DNA of 64,000 nt from Gonapodya prolifera JEL478 (Eukaryota > Monoblepharomycota > Monoblepharidomycetes > Monoblepharidales > Gonapodyaceae): assembly GCA_001574975.1 (NCBI GenBank), contig KQ965741.1:372001-436000 (forward strand), in the 5' to 3' direction. The translations under genes and the position numbers were made by a program. This document shows positions 11,214 through 22,300 of this stretch, piece after piece. How positions within the stretch are numbered: the first letter of the stretch is position 1; every line of letters begins with the position of its first letter. The notes beneath the pieces are model-generated. The model ran no database searches and had not been told where the DNA came from. It worked only from the letters and a program-made list of their open reading frames with translations.

Positions 11214-12316
11214 TCACGCCGCTCGCGGTCCTTCCGCCTCTCCCTGTTCGCCACTGGACCTCAGGCCAGAGTCTAAGCGCTGCTCCTCTGGAATGTCTAT
11301 TGAAACGCTCGTATCATTTGACAGAATGAGAACCGCAGTGTCCCTCTTGCACAGTGGACAATGACGGTCGACCCCTGTGAGCCAGTGATCCACGCACTCT
11401 GGGTGGTATTCATGATCGCAAGGAAGCACTCTCAAGAGCTCGCCATCTTTGAATTCACTCAGGCAAATGGGGCAGATTTCTTCATCTTCGTCTCCTTGTG
11501 TCTGCTTTGCATCACCCTTCGTCGAAGACACGCTGATCCTCGACAGCGAAAGACCAAAAACCGAACTTCCTTCGATTTGTACTCGGCCGACTGATCGACT
11601 TCTGAATACCTCCAAGACACTGCGCTGCGAGGGATTGCTTCCAACCAGGGTTGGCGAGGTCTTGGAACGCTCCAGCGCACCGGGAGGGGGCCGCACGGAC
11701 GGTTCATCTACGCTTGAAGCCGAACTCCGAACGGGAGGTTCTGCACTGTCCTTTCGCGTTAATTCCGGGCGATCTTTTTTCCGAGAAAATGGTCGCAATG
11801 GAAGTTGCTTTACCGCCTGTGGAAATTCGTGAGTATTTGAATGATCAATGTTGGTCTGTGTTTATGCATACCTCCTCCGAAAGTTTTTTGGACGGTTCCG
11901 CGATATTGATATGTGTCGTTGAGAGTTCAATATCACCGCGGTTCCGTACTCTGTGAACAAGATGATAAGTTGAATCCACCCTCGGGAGGAACAACGTTTG
12001 GATACACACTTCCAGCGCAGCAGAAAACAGCTTCCCAAAAAACAACCCAATATCAGAACAAACGTTCCAGCTGTCCAAAGCAGTCCAATGGGCCCGATTC
12101 TCGCTTCAGAAAAGGTCTGCCATCATCAACAGAGTACCATGACGTGGATTGCGATTGGTGGTACAGATATTGGATCGCGTACGAGGATCGATGCCACGAG
12201 AGAATTGGAGAGTGAAATTAGAACACGATATTGTCGGGTATGTTGTTGACCGGGTTACGATCGGCTCTGCTTACGGGAAGCATCGGCGCTGGCGCCGGGC
12301 TCGGAGATGGGTCCAT
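11214..12316 (-). CDS. Membrane-anchored RING-H2 E3 ubiquitin ligase
   Basis: There are four exons in phase: 12316-12275 (14 codons, MDPSPSPAPAPMLP), 12116-12010, 11950-11872 and 11816-11214, giving 276 residues. Exon 2 encodes one membrane helix (GLLWTAGTFVLILGCFLGSC). A Ser/Arg/Pro-rich linker follows, then a RING-H2 domain at about residues 190-235: CPICLSEF...LPCDHEYHPECVDHWL...CPLCKRD, with all eight metal ligands present (C-x2-C, C-x-H-x2-H-x2-C, C-x2-C). This TM-linker-RING-H2 layout resembles the ATL and PA-TM-RING ligases that ubiquitinate membrane cargo at Golgi, endosome or vacuole. The lumenal part is tiny, so there is no protease-associated domain. The first exon is the weakest part of the model, because its intron is about 158 nt and a different upstream start is possible. 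Confidence 0.85.
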
Positions 12317-12719
12317 TACGCTTCAGTTCGCGGCGAGGAGTGTTACGGATGGATGCAACAGAGAATCGAAGAATTTTGCTGAGAAAGCAGTTTACGTGAG
12401 GAATGCGATCTGAAGGCTGTGTTCAGGTCAGGTACAAAACCCTCGAGCGTTTTGCGTTTGAACGATTTTTTGCGTCTCGGGACGACTTTTACTCTCCGTT
12501 TCTTATTGGGATTATTTGTATGTCAAATAATGATTGGAGTATCGCATTTCGATCACATTATTCAGTCTGGATGATCGCCACAGAAATGATGAAAATAAGC
12601 CACGAAATAATTTCAACGACCTAGAGAAATCCGCGAGGTTCCATTTTGTTCGGGATCAAATGGTGCCTCGTTGTCGTGGTGTGCCAGCACACCACTAACT
12701 TTGTGTTCAACCGTGTCCA
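12317..12719. promoter_or_regulatory. Divergent promoter region (RING-H2 gene / VIP36-type lectin gene)
   Basis: About 400 bp separate two divergently transcribed start codons, so both promoters must lie here. The stretch 12610-12760 has the inverted repeat GTGCCAGCACACC next to CACCACTAA and GTGTCCAATGG repeats. No TATA box was clearly placed. Confidence 0.4.
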
Positions 12720-14243
12720 ATGGCGTGGACACGACTAAAACGGTCCAATGCCATCCCGCTACTTCTTTTCCTAATCGTCATCGCGCACGGTGGAATTTCA
12801 CGGGCGGACGGCGAGAATCAGGCCAAAAACGGCCTCAATCCAGGCCAAACTCTGATCCCCTTGAGAGCGTTCTTCCTCCAAAAGCCTTACCTCGGTTAGT
12901 TGTCTCTATCATCAATGAAATGGCTCTTGTCCTAATTTCCGGAATCTTACCTCAATGAATCGCCTCAATGTGTTAAACTTGATCGGATATTTGCCGTATT
13001 TCCAACCAGACACTCAGTTTGCCAGTCAATGGTTCGTCGACCCTCATCTATCACGCTATTTTAGTCACTCTCACGATTCAAAACGTCATTGATGGTTTAG
13101 GTGGGAGTTTGGAGGAAGCACGGTCATTGAAATCAACAAGCATGTTCGCCTGACTCAGGATCTGCAATCTCAGGTGAACTCTATTTCACTTTTGCGTTAT
13201 TCAGAGATGTAAGGAAGTGCTAACTATCCAGCCCTCCCTCGGGGTCCCATGACGATCATAACCACAATATGCGAATCTCTACCTTTCTTATCACACATCA
13301 GGCGGGCTGGATATTCTCCCGCGTTCCCTTCACGTCCACCAACTGGCAGCTGGAGTTTGAGTTCCATGTCTCAGGAAAGGGCCTGCCTGTTTTCGGGGAT
13401 GGTTTCGCCTTTTGGTTCGTCGCGGAGAAGGGAGCTGGTGAGTTGTAGTGGGGGGACGTTTCGGGTCTTCTTGGGGCTGGCTGTGTAGAGAGAGACGGTC
13501 TGAAAGCGACCAGGTGTTGACACTGTCTGATACATTTCCTTAGGCCCCGTGTTCGGCGCTCGTGACAACTTCAACGGTTTGGGAATCTTCTTCGACACCT
13601 ACGCCAATGACGAGTCCCGTCGCAGTTACTTCCCATACGTAATGGCAATGGTGGGCGACGGGAAGACCTCCTACGACAAGGACATGGACGGCAAAGCCAA
13701 CGAGGTGGGGGGCTGTACCTCCGATTTTCGGGGCAAGGGCCACCCCACCAGGGCCAGAGTGCGGTACTCACGGGACGATCAAGAGCTCACGGTAGACTTG
13801 GCGGTGAACCCCAACGGGGAATTTGAACAATGCTTTAAGGCCAACGAAGTGTTGTTGCCTATGGTCGGATACATTGGATTTTCGGCTCACACTGGGGAGG
13901 TTTCGGACAACCACGACATTGTAGCGCTCGCATCGCATGGAGTAGTGGTAAGTTACGCTCTGTTGAAGTGATGGAGGTGCACGATCTCACCGAACCCCCC
14001 TGCCTCCAGAACACCGGGAAACCGTTATCTAGAGACCCTCCGATTGTGCGCCCGACCGGTGGTGGCACGACTGCCCCACTTGCGCGCAACAACAAGCTGA
14101 AAACTGCTCCGCCATCGGGTGCCAAGTCGAGTGGAGGTGGTTGGTGGCGTGTCATCGTGGCGCTGCTGGTGATCGGTGGCGCTATAGCAGGCATCGTCTC
14201 ATACTTCCGATTGGCGCGGGGGAAGAGTGCTAAGAGGTTTTGA
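12720..14243 (+). CDS. L-type (legume-like) cargo lectin, VIP36/ERGIC-53 family
   Basis: The exons are 12720-12894, 13010-13031 (22 nt), 13101-13173, 13302-13437, 13544-13947 and 14010-14243, all in phase, giving 347 residues. The protein has a signal peptide (LLLFLIVIAHGGISRADG), then the lectin domain: QWWEFGGSTV, GWIFSRVPFTSTNWQLEFEF, GDGFAFWFVAEKGAGPVFGA and the Ca/mannose region NFNGLGIFFDTYAND, with further conserved blocks EVGGCTSDFRGK and GYIGFSAHTGEVSDNHDI. A Ser/Gly-rich linker leads to one membrane helix (VIVALLVIGGAIAGIVSYF) and a short basic cytosolic tail ending KSAKRF. The terminal aromatic residue after basic residues resembles the ER-export signal of this family. Such lectins bind high-mannose glycoproteins and cycle between ER and Golgi. 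The length is that of VIP36 (about 350). Confidence 0.93.
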
Positions 14244-14330
14244 GGCCACACCTCGAACGGGCAATGTCGATTACTGTATTTTTTTTGGTATACCGTTCGC
14301 AAATGCAATTATATCCCTCCATTATCAGGC

Positions 14331-16103
14331 TCAATGTGCTCCACCAACGCCACGCAGCTCGTATTTCCTCACGATACCATCTTCTGCGCCCGTCCAAATC
14401 TCTCCACCCCTTCCATCCCAACCTCCCACTGCGCATCCACCAATAGCCTCTGTATCCTGACCGACCAGCTCATCTGTGACAACGGGGAAGAGTGCCCAGG
14501 GATAATCCGTTTCCCCCTCTGGTGGTGAGACGCTGGTGCGAAGAGATACAAGAGAGCACTGCCCGTCACCTGTGGCGACGAGTAGTGTTGGGTTCGGGAG
14601 GGATAGCATTGTGAGGGAGGTTATTGGAGCTGGTGTGCGAGTGAAGGGAAGGGCGAGAAGCGGGGTCCTGGGACAACAACCACTTTGGTTTTGGGACAAC
14701 CCGATGAAGAACACTTGCGACTTACTTCATGTTCCGCACATCCCACACACCAATAAGTCCGTCGGATCCACCTGCCGCTAGCAGTCCGTGCCCCGGCGAC
14801 GATACAAGAGCCGTCACTCCTTGGCTCCTCCCTGGCAATCGCAGCGCTGCAACAGCCCCCGCGATGCCATCCGAACCGGTCGTCCGCGCGCCGGGGTTGC
14901 TCAAATCAACCGCAACGACGCGTCCGGACTCAGAGCCGCACCAGATCACCTTGCCGCCCGTTTCGACTTCGCCCGAAAGGGTGTTTTCGGAGGTTGGGGG
15001 ATTGAGCGTGGCCAGGGAGATGCGGTTGACAGGGTCGGCGGGAAGAGAGAGAACGGTACGGAGGGGTGTAGAAGGAGAAGCGAGGGACCAAAGGCGGACG
15101 GTTGCATCGCGGGAGGACGCTTTTGGTGCGGAAGGCAATTGAGCGATCAAGTAAAAGTAGCTCTGACCTCCAGGAAAAGCCAAACATACTCAATACATTT
15201 CTCCCTCGCGCGACGATAGCCACATCGGTCACTCCTCCCGTGTGTGCCACGAGCGAAGCTCCGCATTGTCCCGTTGCAACATCCCAGACCTTGGCGCTCA
15301 TGTCACCCGAAGCGGAGATGACAACCTGACCAGACGGGAAGATCTTGACGGCATTAACGTGGGCCTTATGACCTTGCAGGGTTCGAGCTGTGGAAATGGT
15401 TGTCCCTGTGGAGAGGATTGTGACAGACTGCGAGTGGAAGGAGGAGACAGCGAGGAGAGAGCCAGCGGGAGACAAAGATAGTGACGTTATCTGTGCAATA
15501 AAGTGTGTAAGAGGTGTTAGTCATCCAAAACTTTGGGAAGAGTCCCCCTTCGGACTCGATGACAACAACTACGAGACGGTGGCACTGACCTTCTTTTCAA
15601 GCGCTTTAGCCTCCTGATTTGGCGCCCTAAATGTAGTTTTGGTATCTTGAATTGGTGTGGTCCCTGCCGAGGCCGCCGGAGAAACAGTGAAAGACAAGGG
15701 TGACACATATGTTGCAGACAGATGTGGGGAGTCCGAGGATAGAGATAGTGGGCCATTGGCACCCTCTGAGGATCGAGTGCTGATTGAGGCGTGTATGGAC
15801 TTGTGGCCTGAAAGAAACAAGGTTGAAAAGATGGCGATGATGCAAGTGCGTTGCAGAACGTCAACAGGCCATTCTTCGGAGCCGTAGGAGACCATCTCGT
15901 GGATCCTCCCTCCTCTTTAACTCAGATCAGTCGTCCCATTTCATTAGCAGCTCACCAAACCACTTGTAACAGGACAGCCAAAACCGCGCGGTTCCATCAT
16001 TACTCTCAACCTCACGGAAGTCCACGTTGAAATCCCGCTGCACTGTGGCCAGTGGCAGTGTTAGCGGGACCACATCGGGAGGTGCCGGAGACGAGTTCGT
16101 CAT
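14331..16103 (-). CDS. PAAF1: WD40 proteasomal ATPase-associated factor 1 (PAAF1 / Rpn14-like)
   Basis: There are five exons in phase, 16103-15956, 15807-15590, 15490-15190, 15119-14726 and 14667-14331, giving 465 residues. After an N-terminal domain of about 120 residues, WD repeats follow: LQGHKAHVNAVKIFPSGQVV with SGDMSAKVWD, HTGGVTDVAIVARGRNVL with SSRDATVRLWSL, then CGSESGRVVAVDL, AAGGSDGLIGVWDVR and GDGQCSLVSL. The C-terminus is GAEDGIVRKYEL. The phrases GGVTDVAIVARGRNV, GDGQCSLV and DGIVRKYEL are characteristic of PAAF1. The protein binds the C-terminal tails of proteasomal ATPases (Rpt subunits) and acts as a base-assembly chaperone and inhibitor. It is somewhat longer than the human protein (about 390). 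The 3' end lies 87 bp from the convergent lectin gene. The start lies 75 bp from the divergent TBCC gene. Confidence 0.88.
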
Positions 16104-16178
16104 TGTTTTCAGTGGCGATCAGTTGGTTTGGTTGGTGGTGTGGACTGATGATGCTTTGGCCACACCGAAATTCACCCC
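16104..16178. promoter_or_regulatory. 75-bp head-to-head promoter between PAAF1 and TBCC
   Basis: The two start codons lie back to back with only 75 bp between them, so the 5' leaders must be very short or overlap. The sequence carries TTGGTTTGGTTGG repeats and no evident TATA box. Co-expression of a proteasome assembly chaperone with a tubulin assembly chaperone is an inference. Confidence 0.6.
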
Positions 16179-17481
16179 ATGACTTCCAATGATTCTTCGT
16201 CGGCCGGAAATGCATCGATTACGGATGCGTCGGCAGCGTTTTGGGACTCTTTCGCTGCTGAGCGTGATGGTACGCCGAAATAAATCGTCAGCGGATGCCG
16301 CCATGTGTTGAACTCAACGAACCGGTATTTCGTTGGTTCAGCTATCAGAGCGGATCTCGGCACCTTACGTGCTGGTGATGCGTCGGTAGGGGCCGCCTGC
16401 GATTCTCTGAACCAGCGAATAGCCGACCTCGAGAAGAAAGTTACTCATGCGGCGAACCTTTATCTCCCCATGTACGATCAGAGGCGGTGCTGGAGCGTGA
16501 GATACTGCTCTGACTTGTCGTTTGATTATTGATGTACCCTGATGACTGGTACTTAACTTATGTTTGATCATCAAGAGCGTGAAAGAACTTAGTCAAGTGC
16601 TCGCCAGCAAGCGCTCCACGCTCGTACCGAAAGCAAAGTTCTCCTTCAAAAGCAAGAAGGATAAAGCGCCCACAGTACCCTCTTCTGTGAACACTTCTTC
16701 TAGTTCCATCCCCAAACCCTCCCAGAGTCTTGACGAACCCCTGCTGTCGGGACCTGCATTCTCAAAAGCGCCAGAGAATGCAATATCCATTTCCTCTGTT
16801 TCTCGTCAGCTCATCACATTAAATGCGCCTTCAGGCACCTTGGACTCCCAATCCAAAGATGTCTTCCTCACTGACATGGATTCTTGCATCATCGACCTCT
16901 CAACGACGACCGAACGTCCCACTATCCTTTCAACCCTCCACGCTCGCAACATATCCAACTCCATCATCATCATCTCCACGCCCGGCCCGGCGCTGATACA
17001 CAACTCCATAAACTGCGTGTACATACTCTCATGTCGACAGCTGCGGATGCACGACAGCACAGATGTGGACATTTGGCTTCGAGTCGCTAGCCGTGGCATC
17101 ATCGAAGGGTGCTCATCTGTCAGATTGGCTGACTGGCGGTTGTTAGATCCGCGGCTTCGCCAGGGCTCGGTAGAATCCACCGTCGATGTGAGTTCTCATG
17201 TACACGAGTGCTAGCAGCTCTCGTGTTTCTTTTCTTTTAAGCTCCTATTCTTCTTGTAGCTCGGCGACCTGTGGTCCCATCTGGAGGACTTCCACTGGTT
17301 GAAGCAGCAGGCGTCTCCAAATTGGAGACTCATGGATATGAGTGAGGCGGGGAGGTTGGCACCACTCCAGGATGTCTTGGAGGCTCGCGTGGTTGTTGAC
17401 CAGCGACCCGAGGATTGGACAGTCCGAGCTCCAACTGATGGCAGCAACTTTATTATGTATTTACCACGCGCACCTTTGTAA
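16179..17481 (+). CDS. TBCC: Tubulin-specific chaperone C (cofactor C)
   Basis: There are four exons, 16179-16269, 16342-16496, 16576-17187 and 17260-17481, giving 359 residues. The N-terminal three-helix domain is seen in AAFWDSFAAERD and in RIADLEKKVTHAANLYLPMY with DQR, followed by KAKFSFKSKK. The C-terminal C-CAP/RP2-type beta-helix has HNSINCVYILSCRQLRMHDS and WLRVASRGIIEGCSSVRLAD, including the QLR arginine that acts as the GTPase-activating finger in this family. The end shows the conserved EDFHWLKQQASPNW. TBCC completes the tubulin-folding supercomplex by stimulating GTP hydrolysis on beta-tubulin and releasing native heterodimer. The length is close to human TBCC (346). Part of exon 3 is repeated as a decayed copy 1.1 kb downstream. 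Confidence 0.93.
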
Positions 17482-17961
17482 AGTGTAGATCTGCGTCAGT
17501 GATACACCCTGCTCTACAAATGCGGTGTCTTAAGGGGAGAGATGTTTGTCCGAACTCATTGCACAATCAGTTTGAAATGGCTTCCCATTAGAATCTTGTA
17601 GCGGTAAATAAAGTTGCGAGCACGCTTCACTTCCGGGATGCGCATCCAATTTGACCAGCGGACGGTTGGGCACGAGAAATACGACATGATACCCAGTATA
17701 TTCGCTGTTCCTGGCTATACATGGGGCATACAAGGTAGATGATAGGNGGGGGGGGGGTTGTCAGCCGTTCGCTGCCAAATCGCAGTGAAACGTTGCACAG
17801 GACGCGTGTCGTGGACGCCGCTCGCCTTTGCGTCCCAAGAAGATTCATGGCCGTGCAATTTTAAAGCATTCCGCGGGGAGAAGAGAACAACACGTCAAGA
17901 AAACCGTGTCTACTACTTCCAATGAAAGCGACATGATACTCATCATCTCGATTAGCTCTTC
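17482..17961. other. Spacer containing an ambiguous base in a poly-G run
   Basis: No gene is recognised. Base 17747 is an n inside a run of G residues, so homopolymer length was uncertain when this sequence was assembled. The same caveat applies to single-base frame breaks in nearby GC-rich genes. Confidence 0.6.
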
Positions 17962-18465
17962 TCAACGTTGTCCCCAGTGAAAAGCATTGTCCAGCACCCA
18001 GCACGTTGAGCAGACCGACGAGCGCAGATACGTGTGACTCCGTTCCAACTCCGTAACTTCATAGAAGTCCGGGCATTTGATCCTCGACACAATCCATTTG
18101 CGTCCATCGCATCCCAATGCCCGCGCAAAACGCGCAAACAGCTGAAGCTTCCCGGAGGGTCACAGGCGCTCCGTCCAGGTCTCTTCTGCAGGATGGGTCC
18201 CAACGGTCGTAAAAGAGGAAGTACAGATTCAGTAAGAGGGAGGTACCGCTTCCATAAGCGATAATCAGAGCTTACCATATCCGCACCAGCGGGTCACCAG
18301 GAGAGGCGAGAAGTTCCTGCAAGAAACGACGGCGGGGCAGTCTGCGGTCAATTTGAGCACTTCCTTCTCTCGATTCAACGTTACGTGGAATAATTTGATC
18401 TCGCCCGCTCTTCCTCACGCCCCCCGACGCTCCATCGCCTGCTGTCTGCTCAGCGCGCTCCTCAT
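17962..18465 (-). pseudogene. Unidentified interrupted gene
   Basis: From ATG 18465 the frame reads MRSALSRQQAMERRGA, meets a stop, and continues with protein-like sequence GRAGEIKLFHVTLNREKEVL and a Cys-containing stretch (LTADCPAVVSCRNFSPLLV). Two introns then join plausibly (ending at 18190 and near 18083) to EETWTERL and IKCPDFYEVTELERSHTYLR, stopping after FHWGQR. The beta-strand-like, Cys-containing sequence looks like a real domain but I do not recognise it. The early stop could be avoided by an unseen intron or an alternative start. It sits in the accessory stretch with two other broken gene copies. Confidence 0.25.
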
Positions 18466-18634
18466 CCAATCCTAATTAAGAGGTTTTAAAAATGAATAGG
18501 CGACAGTTTCTCATTTCATTCGCAGGCGTCTCCTCCACTTCCTATTAATTTGTGCAACGAAATGCCCCTTGAGACGCCTCGGAAGTCGGACTTCTTTTCC
18601 AAGCACAAGTCCCTACCTGATGTTACACCACTAC

Positions 18635-18895
18635 ATTCGACTCTCAACGACAGAGGTTCCCATTATCCTTTCAACTCCGCACGCTCGCAACATATCTAAC
18701 TCTGTCGTCATCATCTCCACGCCTGGCTCGGCGCTGGTACACAACTCCAAGAACTGCGTCTACATCCTGTCATGTCCACAGCTACGGATGCACGACAGCA
18801 AAGATGTAGACATTTGGCTTCGAGTCACTATCCGTGGCGCCTTTGAAGAATGCTCATGGCTGGCCAGGTCGGGGTTCAAGAACAGCCGTCGATGA
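18635..18895 (+). pseudogene. Decayed partial duplicate of TBCC exon 3
   Basis: About 260 bp are clearly homologous to the C-CAP-domain region of the TBCC gene at 16.9-17.15 kb, in the same orientation. It reads TPHARNISNSVVIISTPGSA and CVYILSCPQLRMHDSKDVDI, keeping the QLR motif, then diverges after WLRVTIRGAFEECSW and runs into a stop. There is no N-terminal TBCC domain, no conserved flanking exon and no C-terminal SPNW block, so it cannot make a working cofactor. Many differences from the parent are silent or conservative, which suggests either a period of constraint after duplication or gene conversion. Confidence 0.8.
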
Positions 18896-18995
18896 GTGGG
18901 ACTGCGCGCACTTACACCCTCGATTGGTGTCATAACGTTGGTTTACTCTCGCAAACATCAGAGGTTAGAGGTGGTGGTAGCTTTGTACATACTTA

Positions 18996-19208
18996 TTACA
19001 TCTGCGTTACGAGAGGTTGCGACTGACCCGTCTGAGTCGCATCATGCCTCCCATGCATCGATGCGATGTATGACAGGCAGCTCTCGAAATGCAGCACAGT
19101 ATCTTCGTATCGCTCGCGAAGGTTTTGGAGCTCTGAAGTTCGTGTTTGAGAGGCCTTGCAAACAGACTTTTTGAATTGGAGTTGTGAATTGTGAAGGTCG
19201 GGCTCCAA
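18996..19208 (-). CDS. Small unassigned helical ORF
   Basis: The frame has 70 codons and is charged and helical (QTRTSELQNLRERYEDTVLH) with a Cys-containing middle. No partner exon, start context or family was found. It may be an exon of a lost gene or a chance frame. Confidence 0.18.
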   Translation of the reverse strand: MEPDLHNSQLQFKKSVCKASQTRTSELQNLRERYEDTVLHFESCLSYIASMHGRHDATQTGQSQPLVTQM

Positions 19209-19318
19209 ATGCTTTGTCCCCAGGATGTAATCTCTAAATTATAAGTTAGCGCCCTTTTGCAAGTGCTGTGGGACCGCATTTCAAGCCACCAACTCCAAAG
19301 CGCAGGGCTTTTTGCAAC

Positions 19319-22300
19319 TCAAGATCTCCGTCTCGACTGTTTCGAAACGGCAGATTCCCCAGCGGCAACGGACGCGTTGGCAACAACTCCAGCCGCCAGA
19401 ATGGCCGCCTGCGGCGCTACCGGTCCCAGTCCTGCCGCTCCCGCGGTAGTACCTGCAATCACTGGCGCGGTGCTCGCTGCCCCCGCTGCCGTGTAAGCCG
19501 TCCACCCCGCCGTATATGTCATTGAGGACACCGCGGTTATGGGCGTGCCTGAATACGCCGATCCGGACACCCCTCCAAACGCCGACAACATGCCAACCCC
19601 TGCTCGATTCCAGCCTGAGCCGCGCCTGCAGATGTGATCCCCGTCGCGGTCGTGGATGCCGCACCTGCAATGTGCGTCATACCCAAGGCCCCCACGGCTT
19701 TTGCACCGCCTTCTGTGCTTGTGATCCCATGTCCCATCGTTTGCGCGGGCGCTTGTATCGTACCGGCACTCGCACCGCCGAATGCACCAGGGTTGTGCAA
19801 CGCGGGGTACTGCGGTTGATGAGCTCCTGCCGTACTTGTACCATATCCACCTCCCCCGCTTGCAGCTCCCGCATGACTTGCGCCCGTATAAGGCGGCTGG
19901 TACGACGTCCCTCCGCTCGCACCTGTACCGTTGTGGAAGGTGTAATTGGGCTGCGCCGTCATGCCCCCGCCTGCGGAACCCGCACCTCCACCGTGAACGC
20001 CTCCGGCACCTCCAGTCGCACCTGTGCCGCTTCCAGCTGACGCTCCAGCCACCCCTCCAGCGGCTCCGTTTGCTGCAGCAGCGGTACTTCCGCCGGCGGC
20101 GTCCGAGGCGGAAATCGCGTACCCCGTGGCGCCTCCTACGTCAGGCCCGCTGCACAAGCCCGACCGAACCATTTCACCGTCGTTTTGCGAAATGGGCTGG
20201 TATGGAACTGATTGCTTGTCGTTTCTGCAGAATGTGGGACCGCAGAACGTTCGGCTCAACGAAAGAAGGCAATACGCGACGAAAGATCGAACAAAAACAA
20301 CTCACGTGTCTTTGTACTTGTCGTTCACGATCTTCCCCGCAATCCAATAATCGCCGCTCCCGCCAGCGCGCCCCCAATAGATCCAACAAGGACCGGAACA
20401 TTCGGTCCGCTGGGAGTCGTTGCGGCACCGGCATTGGCCCCGTCCGCGGGTGGTGGCGGTGGTGGTGCACTGCCCGGTACTGCGTCTAGGGGTCACCGTG
20501 CAAAGTTGAAGCACGACGCGAACATTACCGGTTGAAAGGAGCACTCACTCGGCACTACGGAGGGTACCGTGTTGGGTACAGCTGAGCTACTCGCAACAAT
20601 TGCCGCGGATATGGTCGCTGGAGCGGGTACGGGGACTGGGATCGGCAGTGGGATTGGCGCTGACACTGGAGTTGGAACCGCAGGAGGGGCTGCTTTTGGT
20701 GGTGAACGCGTTTCAACCAGTTTACGTAAAACAAAATTTTCTGGAGCACTGGTTGCAACTTACGAGGCGGGGCAATCGACGCAGTGAGGGGATCATCGAC
20801 TGGTGTCGGGAAGATAATGGGAACACCGATAGAAAAGAACTGGAACCCTGACGAGGATGCCACACTCGGACTGGAGACCACCGCAGTGACGGCTGGAGGC
20901 GCTGTTACAACCGATGTTGGAATTGCAGCGGTGGGTGCTGCAACTGGTGGCGCGGTGCTGGGGGCTGCTACCGTGGACGGTGGCGGCACATTGGATGAGC
21001 TTGGTGGTACCACAACGACAAGCGTCGTGGTTTGAACAGCAATTGTGGTTTCGGGCGATGTTTGTGCGACCGTTGTAATGGCCGACGGGGTTGATGCGGT
21101 GGAAGATGTTTCGGCTAATGTGGTTACTGAAGGTGTGGCTGTCGTGGACGTTGGTGGAACTGTGGAAGTCGCAGATGTTGTGATCGTCTATACCAATTCC
21201 GCCGTGGTCACCGTCGCTGTGGACGTCGCAGAAGTTGTGGCCGTCAATGTTTGCGTCTGTGTCGAAGTTTGCGTCCACGTTGTCGTCATTGTCGTTGAGG
21301 TTAGTGGGGCGAGGGTCGTTGAGGTCCGCTGAACTCATGATCAGTCAGTTCACATGTTAACATCGAGAGGTCCCCAAAACAATGTACCCACACAGCAACT
21401 TCCGTCATCTCTGCTCGAAAACGCGTTGTCTATGCCGAGGAACGTGCAATTATAGCTGTTGCAGAAGACATTTGTTTGCGATTGGCGCTTTCTTGGAATG
21501 GGTCGGTTGTCTCAATACGTGAACATTGGTCGATGGGGTGGGCGAGCCATGGGTAGCAATATCAAGTGAAATTTTGCAAGGGGCAAGTTGAGAGCGTTGC
21601 TACTGACGTGTTATTAAAAGGAACAAAAACTCACCAATACACGGGTACGGAGAGTCTGCGGGACACGAATAGCACGACTGAGCTGAACACCAGGAGCTAG
21701 ACGAGCAGCATCCGGTCTAAATTGTTCACGATTTGTTTTCAGTGAGGTACGCAGGTAGCGAAGGGAATGAGCTCATCAAATGAATGCGTGAAGTGCAAGT
21801 GGAGTGCAAATCTTACTGCGGGAGTGACAGTGACAAAATCGACTATGTTGGGGGCCTGCACGATCATGGTGGCATATGAACCAGCTGAGTTCGTAGCAAA
21901 GAGACCGCCAAACAGCACCAGTAAAACTCACGCAGCAGGTACCATCGTCATCGAGGGGGAACGCGTTTGTATATCCAATGCTTGCACATGGTACGCCGAA
22001 GCATCCATTGTCCCTTCCAGAGGCTAACCGTCGCCCACGGTGATGTAGAGAGATGCCAAACATGTGCGGGTGCAAGCAGATTGATCAAGCACTGCTGTAT
22101 CCATTGCCAGAATCAGACCAGCTACTCACCATCACACAAATAAGGCTTGTCCGCCGGACAGGAATAGCATGAAGTGGACTGGCAAAAGGACCCACTGGGG
22201 CAACAGGCGCCGTTCTTTTAAAGCAAGAAGTCGAAGAAAAGAGGAGCTGGGTTTTGGCAGAGGGTCAGGCGGAAGGGGGAGTGGGGTTGCGTTGAGCGTT

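Noticed and set aside
13232-13243. A possible 12-nt exon in the VIP36-type lectin gene
   Set aside because: Joining 13173 directly to 13302 is also in phase and gives the family-length QSQAGWIFSRVP. The extra exon would need a poor GTCCCA donor.
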